Source: Rhizorhabdus sp049889055
GTDB taxonomy: Bacteria > Pseudomonadota > Alphaproteobacteria > Sphingomonadales > Sphingomonadaceae
Assembly (NCBI RefSeq): GCF_049889055.1
Contig: NZ_JBLTWO010000001.1
Location: 682,001 to 746,000 of the forward strand
DNA length: 64,000 nt
Direction: 5' to 3'
The notes below the pieces were generated by a model, which ran no database searches, was not told the origin of the DNA, and was given only the letters and a program-made list of their open reading frames with translations. Both the position numbers and the translations under genes were made by a program. Positions 28,031 through 35,045 of the stretch are shown here, piece after piece. The stretch's first letter is position 1. Each line of letters begins with the position of its first letter.

Positions 28031-28066
28031 CCGGCCCGTCGTCGCCTTCCAGCGGCGGCGGGCCGG
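28031..28066 (+). terminator. GC-rich hairpin after the TonB receptor gene
   Basis: CCGGCCCGTCGTCGC and GCGGCGGCGGGCCGG pair over 15 bp (two G-T) around a 6-base loop, starting about 18 bp past the stop. Only a weak T run follows. It is terminator-like. Confidence 0.45.
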
Positions 28067-28197
28067 ATGCGTTTGGGGCTCCTGACAGGGAGCGCCCTTC
28101 CATTACCCTCTTCCGCCTGCACCGACTCGTCATGCTATGCGTGCAGACATCGATAGCGGCTCCGCTCCGCCAGCTTGCCCGAAGGACCTCGACGCCG

Positions 28198-30021
28198 ATG
28201 AAGACCGACCAGCGCTTCCTCCTTTCGCTCCTCGTCGCCGCTTCGACCCTGGCAAGCGCTAGCCTTGCGGCCACGCCAGCCATAGATCTTGATCGAGCGC
28301 CCCTGCCGCCGGTTCCGGTCTGGCACGGCAAGAGCGAGAAGCTGGCCGTCAAGCCGTCTGACCCATGGATTACCCCGGCCGAGAAGAGCGGCCTGACGGC
28401 AACCGCGACCTATGCCGAGACGGCTGCCTATCTCGACCGGCTCGCCGCCGCCTCGCCACTGATCCGCGTCGAGCGCTTCGCGAAGACCCCGCAGGGCCGC
28501 GACATGCTGCTGGTCGTCGCCAGCAAGGACGGCGCCACGCTCGATCCGGCCAAGCCACTGCTGCTGGTGCAGGCGGGCATCCATTCGGGCGAGATCGACG
28601 GCAAGGATGCCGGCATGATGCTGCTGCGCGACATCGCGCTGCGCGGCAAGGACTGGCTGCTCGACCGCGTCAACTTCGCGTTCGTGCCGATCTTCAATCT
28701 CGACGGGCATGAGCGCAGCTCGGCCTATAACCGCCCCAACCAGCGCGGGCCGGTGTCGCAGGGTTGGCGCACGACCGCGCAGAACATCAACCTGAACCGC
28801 GACTACATCAAGGCCGACGCGCCGGAGATGCAGGCGATGCTGGGGCTGTTCAACCGGTTCGATCCGACGCTCTACATGGACCTGCACGTCTCCGACGGGC
28901 TCGACTTCCAATATGACATCACCTTCGGCTGGCAGGAGCCGCAATATACGAAGTCGCCCGCGATCAACCGCTGGTTCGAGAACGTCTATCGCGGCCAGGC
29001 CGATGCCGGACTGAAAGGCGCGGGCCATGTCCCGGGGCCGCTGATCCTCGCCGCCGACGATCGCCATCCCGAAAAGGGCCTGATGCTGCCCGCCTTTCCG
29101 GCACGCTTTTCGCACGGCTATGGCGACCTGCGGCACATGCCGGCGGTGCTGGTCGAGAACCACTCTCTCAAGCCCTTCGGCCGCCGCGTACTCGGCACCT
29201 ATGTGCTGCTCGAACAGACGCTGAAGACCCTCGCCAGCGACGGCGCGGCGCTCAAGGCCGCGATCGCTGCCGACCGCAAGGCGACCGGCCCCGAGGTGAT
29301 CGCCTGGAAGGGAAAGGCAGATCCGGTCCGCACCATCGACTTCCTGCCGATGCAGGCGGACTATTACACCTCGCCGGCGTCGGGCGCCGAGGAAGTGCGC
29401 TGGCTCGCCAAGCCCGCCCCGGCAGCGGTCGTGCCGCTCTACGGCTCCGAAGCCGACGTGACCGTGACGCCGCCGGCCGCCTATTGGGTATCGGCGGTCG
29501 ACCGCGAGGTGATCGACCGGCTCCGCCGCCACGGTGTCCAGATGGAGACGATCGACGCCCCGCGCACGGTGGACGTCGACATGATCCGCGTGGCCGATCC
29601 CAAGCTCGATGCCACCCCGACCGAGGGCCGCGTCATGGTCCACGCCGCCGGCTTCGCGCATGAACGGCGGCAGGAAACCTACCCCGCCGGATCGGTGCGC
29701 GTGCCGACCGACCAGCCGCTCGGCGCGCTGGCGACGATGCTGCTAGAGCCGCAGGGCGAGGACTCGCTCTTCACCTGGGGCTTCTTCCCCGCGCTGCTCC
29801 AGCGGACCGAATATATCGAGGGCTATGTCATCGCGCCGATGGCCGACGCGATGCTGCAGCGCGATCCGGCGCTCAAGGCGGCGTTCGACAAGAAGCTGGC
29901 CGAGGACCCTGCCTTCGCCGCCGACCCGCAGGCCCGCCTGACCTGGTTCTACGCACACACCCGCTATTATGACGCGCGCTACCTGCTCTATCCGGTGGGA
30001 CGCGAGTTGGCTGGACGATAA
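28198..30021 (+). CDS. exported M14 family zinc carboxypeptidase
   Basis: 607 aa from ATG 28198 (GAAGGA upstream), with a signal peptide ending around SLAATP. The zinc site H129-x2-E132 is in GIHSGEIDGK and the third ligand H230 is in LYMDLHVSDG. NINLNRDY (197-204) also fits the M14 substrate-binding region. The second half is a family-specific extension. It probably trims peptides in the periplasm. It follows a TonB receptor on the same strand. Lasso isopeptidases of sphingomonads are of a different (serine) type, so this is not one. Confidence 0.85.
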   Translation: MKTDQRFLLSLLVAASTLASASLAATPAIDLDRAPLPPVPVWHGKSEKLAVKPSDPWITPAEKSGLTATATYAETAAYLDRLAAASPLIRVERFAKTPQGRDMLLVVASKDGATLDPAKPLLLVQAGIHSGEIDGKDAGMMLLRDIALRGKDWLLDRVNFAFVPIFNLDGHERSSAYNRPNQRGPVSQGWRTTAQNINLNRDYIKADAPEMQAMLGLFNRFDPTLYMDLHVSDGLDFQYDITFGWQEPQYTKSPAINRWFENVYRGQADAGLKGAGHVPGPLILAADDRHPEKGLMLPAFPARFSHGYGDLRHMPAVLVENHSLKPFGRRVLGTYVLLEQTLKTLASDGAALKAAIAADRKATGPEVIAWKGKADPVRTIDFLPMQADYYTSPASGAEEVRWLAKPAPAAVVPLYGSEADVTVTPPAAYWVSAVDREVIDRLRRHGVQMETIDAPRTVDVDMIRVADPKLDATPTEGRVMVHAAGFAHERRQETYPAGSVRVPTDQPLGALATMLLEPQGEDSLFTWGFFPALLQRTEYIEGYVIAPMADAMLQRDPALKAAFDKKLAEDPAFAADPQARLTWFYAHTRYYDARYLLYPVGRELAGR

Positions 30022-30026
30022 GCCCC

Positions 30027-30037
30027 GGGGGGGGGGG
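30027..30037. repeat. eleven-G homopolymer
   Basis: A run of 11 G preceded by CCCC lies between the M14 peptidase stop and the 3' end of the ATP-grasp gene. It is intergenic. Such tracts can slip in replication and are prone to sequencing error. Confidence 0.7.
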
Positions 30038-30057
30038 CTCTATCCGGCCGACCCGGA

Positions 30058-31230
30058 TCATGGCCGGGTCGGGTCGGGCACCCATTGGGCGAGTATGTCG
30101 GCGAGATCGCACGCAACCGGCCCCTCCAACTGGGGAAGCGTGGCGATAATCCAATTGCCGCTGCTATTGCCTTCGAGAAGCACGGGGCCGCTCGCGGTCG
30201 GGATGAAATCCCAATGAACCAGTGGGAGCGGAGGGAGTGCGTCCATCGCCCGGAGGGCCGCCGCCAAGGCAATGCCGAAGTCCGGCAAGACGCGCCCCTT
30301 CAGCGCAGCGCCGTTCCAAGGCAGCCGATCCAGTCTGTCGTTAGGACGTGACAGCCTTATACCTCGCATCATCCGGCCCGTCGAGACATCGACCGGCACG
30401 TACAGCGCACCATCGAGAAAATGCGCGGGATTCTGGCCGGGAACGCCAAGCGTCAGCATCGCGGAATGCACAAAGGGTTCGGCGCCAGGCCACCTGCCGG
30501 TGACGATCCGCAGCACCGGCGCCGGGTCGGCTACGGCGAGATCGACGAGATCGGGGGATGCCGTCAGGCGCTCCTGAACCAACAGATCATCAAATCGCAC
30601 TGACCGCTGGAGCCGGTCCAGCAAAGTCGGCATCGGGACCGCCTGTCCATCGATTCGCCATTCGCCGGCATGCCCGTCCAAGGCAAAAGCGCCCCGGCCG
30701 CCATGACCATGCCGGGGTTTCAGGAACAAAGGGCGGTCGGGCAGCGCTGCGCTGGAAAAATCGATCGGCTTGCCTTGTTCGAGCACGCCGAAAAGAGTCG
30801 GGAAGGTGAGCGCAGCCTCCGCAAGCTTGGCGGCGGTGGCAAGCTTGTCGGCCAGAAGATGATGCGCCTCGGGCGATCCCAGCCGGGGCAGCAACAGCGC
30901 GGCAGCCCTGGCGGGCAGCGGATGGGGCGACGCATGTAGCGTCCGCCAAACATGCGCCTCCAGCGGCGTCGCGCCCGTGGCCACGCAATCGCGGTACAAG
31001 CGAACGGGCGCGACGCCCTCGATCCTCCGCGAGAAACGCAGCGCCGCGCCGAGCGCTGCCAGGGGCCACAGAAATTTGCTGGCGAAACCGACGGCCCCGT
31101 GAAGCGAGGGCGCACGCTCGCGGCGCCACGCACGCGCCGACCATGAGCGGAGGTGATATAGTGTCGGATCGCTCGCGCGGGCCAGGCCTTGGCCATCCCA
31201 CGGCAGATTGTGCCAAAACCGCCTTGCCAT
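30058..31230 (-). CDS. sugar-transfer-associated ATP-grasp-like protein, cluster B edge
   Basis: 390 aa from ATG 31230; a TTG 33 bases upstream is also in frame but neither has a strong ribosome site. The ATP-grasp features are FLKPRHGHGGRGAF, the LLVQERLTASPDL strand and the metal-binding end HWDFIPTASGPVLLEGNSSGNW. This resembles the PF14397 type (sugar-transfer-associated ATP-grasp). Such ligases join a carboxylate to an amine, thiol or other nucleophile using ATP. It is divergent from the cluster B oxygenase (160-bp shared promoter region), so it could add a further modification to the peptide. Membership in the cluster is inferred. Confidence 0.68.
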   Translation of the reverse strand: MARRFWHNLPWDGQGLARASDPTLYHLRSWSARAWRRERAPSLHGAVGFASKFLWPLAALGAALRFSRRIEGVAPVRLYRDCVATGATPLEAHVWRTLHASPHPLPARAAALLLPRLGSPEAHHLLADKLATAAKLAEAALTFPTLFGVLEQGKPIDFSSAALPDRPLFLKPRHGHGGRGAFALDGHAGEWRIDGQAVPMPTLLDRLQRSVRFDDLLVQERLTASPDLVDLAVADPAPVLRIVTGRWPGAEPFVHSAMLTLGVPGQNPAHFLDGALYVPVDVSTGRMMRGIRLSRPNDRLDRLPWNGAALKGRVLPDFGIALAAALRAMDALPPLPLVHWDFIPTASGPVLLEGNSSGNWIIATLPQLEGPVACDLADILAQWVPDPTRP

Positions 31231-31389
31231 GCCGATCGCGATGCCCAATCCGAGAAAGCTCAAAACTGAACGCTATGCCGGCATGACGCAACGCTTCCAT
31301 TTCAGGAACCGAGAGACCGCTTTATGGCATGGTGGCGACCGGGCGGAAGACGAGCCGGACGGCGCGTCAAATATTATCCGAGGTGCTCC

Positions 31390-32595
31390 ATGATCACGTC
31401 GATTGCCGATCTGCTGCATCCGAACGAGCCGGTGACGCTGCGCGCTGCGGCGGCAGACGGCAAGCGCCTCTTGCTCCACACCGATCGTGCCGCGCAATTC
31501 GCGAAGCTGATATCCTGGGAGCGGTTCAACGATCTTGTCACCGCCGACAAGGTTTTGGCGGGGGATATCGAATTCGCGCGCAACAATGCCATATTGCCGG
31601 CCGAAATGACGATCGTCCGGCCCAAGCGGCAAAGGCCCCCCACGCGCATGCGTGCCGCCGCGATCGACCATTATGCCCGGCAAGGCGTCAGTGTGGTCAT
31701 CAACGGGCTCGACGAGATGGACGCCGAAATCCGACGATTGAATGCCATCGTAGAGCGCATGTTTCGCGCACGCGTTCAGGCCAATCTTTACGCCAGCTTC
31801 GGTCGCGACAGCGCCTTCAAGCCGCACTGGGACGATCATAATGTGCTGGTTCTGCAGCTCCACGGGAGGAAGCTGTGGCGCAGTTGGGGCCAGCCATGGC
31901 AGGCTCCCTTGTCGCGCAAGCTCTTCAAGGTTCCGGAGACCCTCGGCGAACCTGAATGGCAGGCCATACTCGACCCCGGCGACATCCTGTACCTCCCCCG
32001 TGGAGAAATTCACGCGGCGGAAATCACGCCGGGCGAGGACTCTATGCACCTGACAATCGGCATCGCTCCGCCCGGCTTTGATGCGCTCACGACGGCAATG
32101 GCGGAAGCGTGCCAAAGCGAGGTTATCGGACGTCAGGACCTGCCTATCCTGGCCGAGCGCGCGCAGTCAGATGCCTGGATGAGAGATGCCCGCGAGGCCC
32201 TGCATCGCGCTGTCGACAGACTGGACCTCGAACAGATCCTCGAGGCTCTCGACCGACGCGTCGAACCGATGCCTGCGGGATTCCTTGGCGCTGATCGGCG
32301 ACTGGGCCCAGAAACCTTTATACTGCCAACACTCCGGCGCCCGCTGAGCGACGTCGACAAGGAAAAAGAAGAGCCGTGCGACGACCGCCTCGTGGTCAAT
32401 GCCGGATCGCAGAGCTGGACCCTGGAGGGAACCGAGCGCCGCGTTCTGGATCAGATAATGAAGGACGGCGCCCCGACGCTTACGCATCTGGCCGCACGGC
32501 TGGCCAGCGACGGGGAGCCAAATGTCGAGGAGGCTGTGGTTCAATTAGCGCGTAAGGGACTGGTCCTTCTGCGAAGCCCGGCCGACCAGGTATGA
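31390..32595 (+). CDS. JmjC/cupin (ROXA-like) 2-oxoglutarate oxygenase, cluster B
   Basis: 401 aa from ATG 31390 (GAGGTG upstream). It is a paralogue of the cluster A oxygenase: both start MITxxxDLL, share YASFGRD-type and LQLxGRKxW segments, and carry the iron triad, here H146-x-D148 (PHWDDHNVLVLQL) and H208 (YLPRGEIHAA). The C-terminal winged-helix-like part follows. It is convergent with the precursor gene 13 bp away. The predicted reaction is hydroxylation of a peptide or protein side chain; the core next door contains Asp but no Arg or His. Confidence 0.76.
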   Translation: MITSIADLLHPNEPVTLRAAAADGKRLLLHTDRAAQFAKLISWERFNDLVTADKVLAGDIEFARNNAILPAEMTIVRPKRQRPPTRMRAAAIDHYARQGVSVVINGLDEMDAEIRRLNAIVERMFRARVQANLYASFGRDSAFKPHWDDHNVLVLQLHGRKLWRSWGQPWQAPLSRKLFKVPETLGEPEWQAILDPGDILYLPRGEIHAAEITPGEDSMHLTIGIAPPGFDALTTAMAEACQSEVIGRQDLPILAERAQSDAWMRDAREALHRAVDRLDLEQILEALDRRVEPMPAGFLGADRRLGPETFILPTLRRPLSDVDKEKEEPCDDRLVVNAGSQSWTLEGTERRVLDQIMKDGAPTLTHLAARLASDGEPNVEEAVVQLARKGLVLLRSPADQV

Positions 32596-32608
32596 AGGCA
32601 AAGAGCTA

Positions 32609-32773
32609 TCAGGAACCCGCCTTCAGAAAGTCAGTCCCTTCGACGCCGGAATCGCCACCGCCATGGGTGATGGCGCTGATGTCCGCATCCTCGATCACCG
32701 GAGCAGACCACCGCTTGCGCATATCATTCCCAACAGCTTCGGAGAGAGGCCCGCTGATCTTGTCGTTTCCCAT
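32609..32773 (-). CDS. putative lasso-peptide precursor, cluster B
   Basis: 54 aa from ATG 32773, preceded by GAGAGGG; an in-frame ATG 18 bases upstream lacks such a site. The leader contains RWSAP and ends ...SAITH; the predicted core is GGGDSGVEGTDFLKAGS. Thr is at -2, Gly at 1, Glu at 8 (8-residue G1-E8 ring) and the last residue is Ser. Aligned without gaps from the leader Trp, it shares Pro4, Asp10, Ala13, Thr15 and the acidic core residue 8 with the cluster A precursor. It is alone on the minus strand amid plus-strand maturation genes. The HPr-kinase-like neighbour and terminal Ser parallel paeninodin, where the C-terminal Ser is phosphorylated. Confidence 0.75.
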   Translation of the reverse strand: MGNDKISGPLSEAVGNDMRKRWSAPVIEDADISAITHGGGDSGVEGTDFLKAGS

Positions 32774-32917
32774 GTGAACCCTCTCTTCCAAGCGACTTTC
32801 GGCCGTCTGCCCTTAAACCACGGCTATATGCCGCTACCGATACTGAGCAGCACTTAGTCGAAAAACTCTCTGACGGAAAGTCTTGCCTTTGCAGCCCCCG
32901 CCTCGCATCGAGAATAG

Positions 32918-33862
32918 ATGACAGATAGCGATCGCCCGCCTCCCCGTCAGTACCGGCTGTCCGGCTTGACTGTGCGATCCGACTTCGAACTGCCGATGCG
33001 GACCTCCAGGCCTTCCGATGACCTACGTCCACCCGACGTGCTCTTCGAATTGGGAGAAGCTCCGGAGAGCCTTCCCCACTTTTCTCATCGTGGCCCGAAC
33101 TGGACCGCCAACCAGAGAAGCTTTCTGCTGGATTTGCCCGGCATCGGGCGGTTCCTCTCTGAGGATGGGTGCCGATTGATGTTGCGCCCGGCGCCTGGCG
33201 CATTTTTGGATGACATCGCGGTCTTCGCAACAGGCACGGCCATGGCTGCCATCCTGTACCAGCGCGGGGCGATGCTTCTCCACGCCTCTGCGGTGGTCCA
33301 TGACGGAAGGGCCTTTCTGTTCTGCGGTGCCAGCGGATCGGGGAAATCCACGATCGCCGGAGCGCTCGTCCAGGCGGGCGCCACTTTTCTCGCGGACGAT
33401 GTCTGCTCGATCGACCAGTCCGCCGGGCGCCCGCCCGTGGTTCTGACCGACGGACGGTGCCTCCGCCTCTATCCCGACAGCATCGACCAAGTCGGTTTGC
33501 GGGACGGCGTAGGGGATCGCGTGCGCCGACGGATCGACAAATTTCACGTGACGCCCGCCGCGACCTCGCACGCCGTCCAGGAATACGCTCCCCTTGGCGG
33601 CATATACATCCTTTCCAACTCCACTGCCGCTGCGCCGCCGGGCGTCAGGCCGATGCCGCTGCTGGAAGCCGCTCAGTCCTTGCTGCATCACACCTACCGG
33701 CGGCGGCTGGCGCTGGCTTATGGGCGCGAGGGCCAGGTGGCCCGAGACGCGGCCCGCCTTCTTTCGCAGGTTCCGGTGTTCCACCTTCGTCGTCCGCTCG
33801 ATTTTGATCGCCTCGATGAGAGCGTCGCGATGATCAGGAGACACTGGGCCAGCCGGGGTTGA
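32918..33862 (+). CDS. HPr-kinase-like protein, cluster B
   Basis: 314 aa. The Walker A GASGSGKS is at 137-144, preceded by LLHASAVV (121-128, with H122) and followed by FLADDVCSID, the arrangement of HPr serine kinase/phosphorylase C-terminal domains. Proteins of this type in lasso clusters phosphorylate the C-terminal Ser of the precursor (PadeK, ThcoK). The cluster B precursor ends in Ser. It starts 144 bp from the divergent precursor gene and is followed 12 bp later by the sulfotransferase, so it begins a four-gene plus-strand operon. Confidence 0.78.
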   Translation: MTDSDRPPPRQYRLSGLTVRSDFELPMRTSRPSDDLRPPDVLFELGEAPESLPHFSHRGPNWTANQRSFLLDLPGIGRFLSEDGCRLMLRPAPGAFLDDIAVFATGTAMAAILYQRGAMLLHASAVVHDGRAFLFCGASGSGKSTIAGALVQAGATFLADDVCSIDQSAGRPPVVLTDGRCLRLYPDSIDQVGLRDGVGDRVRRRIDKFHVTPAATSHAVQEYAPLGGIYILSNSTAAAPPGVRPMPLLEAAQSLLHHTYRRRLALAYGREGQVARDAARLLSQVPVFHLRRPLDFDRLDESVAMIRRHWASRG

Positions 33863-33874
33863 GGAGGCGAGTCT

Positions 33875-34711
33875 ATGGCTGATTTTCCCGCAGGGCTGGT
33901 GTGGCTCGCCTCCTATCCCAAATCCGGCAATACCTGGATGCGTATCCTGCTGGCGAACTTGCTGGCCGGTGCGGAACGGCCCGCCGACATCAACAACCTT
34001 GCCGAGCCCGAGACGCTCGTGAGCCAATGGCGCTTCGCGGACGACATGCTGGTCGACCCGGACCTGCTGGACAAGCGCGAGCTTGAACGCCTGAGACCCC
34101 TGCAATGCGACTTTGCGGCTATGAACGTTTCGCGCCCCTTCTTCTGCAAGACGCATGACAGGTTCTGGATGAAAACGGGCGAACCGACGCTGGGGACTTC
34201 GGCGCGCCGCGCGCTCTATATCGTTCGCGACCCGCGCGACGTCGCCATATCGCTCAGCTATCACTCCAGCCTGACCATCGACGCCGCGATTGCACAGATG
34301 ATGGACCCGAAGGCGCATTCTGCGGGCCGCGTGCAACTCCCTTATGCGGTAGGAGATTGGGGCTGCCACGTCATGAGCTGGACGACGCAACGCGTCGTCG
34401 AGACCAAGGTCGTGCGCTACGAAGATCTTCACGCGGACACGATCGGTACCTTGAGCGGCATCGTCGACTTCGTGGGCGGACAAGCGAGTCAGGAGGAAAT
34501 TCGCCGGGCGGTCAGCCATAGCAGCTTCGAAGAATTGCAGCGGCAGGAGGCGAGCAAGGGATTCCGCGAAAGCCGGCCGGGGCAGCAGCGCTTTTTTCGC
34601 GCCGGCCGCGTCGCAGACTGGCGCGAAACCCTGACCCCACAACAAGCTCACACGATCGAAAACCATTTCGCTGACGTCATGTCGATGCATGGTTACGTGG
34701 GCTCGACCTGA
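33875..34711 (+). CDS. sulfotransferase, cluster B
   Basis: 278 aa. It is a classical sulfotransferase: the PAPS 5'-phosphosulfate loop YPKSGNTW is at 14-21 and the 3'-phosphate motif is in ALYIVRDPRDVAISLSYH. The C-terminal segment FFRAGRVADWRETLTPQQ fits the RxGxxGDWK-type PAPS-binding end of the family. The donor is PAPS; the acceptor is probably a hydroxyl of the peptide. It lies between the kinase-like gene and PqqD with short gaps. Having both kinase and sulfotransferase in one cluster is notable, since both may compete for Ser/Thr. Confidence 0.85.
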   Translation: MADFPAGLVWLASYPKSGNTWMRILLANLLAGAERPADINNLAEPETLVSQWRFADDMLVDPDLLDKRELERLRPLQCDFAAMNVSRPFFCKTHDRFWMKTGEPTLGTSARRALYIVRDPRDVAISLSYHSSLTIDAAIAQMMDPKAHSAGRVQLPYAVGDWGCHVMSWTTQRVVETKVVRYEDLHADTIGTLSGIVDFVGGQASQEEIRRAVSHSSFEELQRQEASKGFRESRPGQQRFFRAGRVADWRETLTPQQAHTIENHFADVMSMHGYVGST

Positions 34712-34772
34712 CGCCATGGTCGCCGCCATTCCGTGCAGGGCGGACGCAGATACTATCGAGGGAAAAGAGGAT

Positions 34773-35042
34773 ATGGGCCAGAAATTTCATCGCAAGAGTG
34801 ACGTGTTCGAGGCTGAAGTCGAAGAGTCGGTGGTGCTGCTGCTCAACGCGGACACGGGCAGCTACCATTCGCTGAACCCCGTGGCCGGACGTATCTGGGA
34901 GTTGCTTGCGGAGCCAATCGACGAAGACTCGATCATCACGCAACTGGTCGAGGAATTCGCCGTGACAGTGGAAGAGTGCCGGCGCGAGGTGGCGGCCTTC
35001 CTGCCGGCATTGCGTGCACGCGGCCTGATCGTCGACGTCTGA
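34773..35042 (+). CDS. PqqD family RiPP recognition element (B1), cluster B
   Basis: 89 aa from ATG 34773 (AGAGG upstream). The fold markers are VVLLLNADTGSYHSLNPVAGRIWELL and a C-terminal helix with FLPALRARGLIV. It is a paralogue of the cluster A PqqD protein. It likely binds the WxxP leader. It starts 61 bp behind the sulfotransferase and ends 3 bp before the cyclase. Confidence 0.86.
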   Translation: MGQKFHRKSDVFEAEVEESVVLLLNADTGSYHSLNPVAGRIWELLAEPIDEDSIITQLVEEFAVTVEECRREVAAFLPALRARGLIVDV

Positions 35043-35045
35043 GCC

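Noticed and set aside
28198..30021. M14 peptidase as a lasso isopeptidase
   Set aside because: Known lasso isopeptidases of sphingomonads are serine enzymes of the prolyl-oligopeptidase type; this one has a zinc carboxypeptidase HxxE site.
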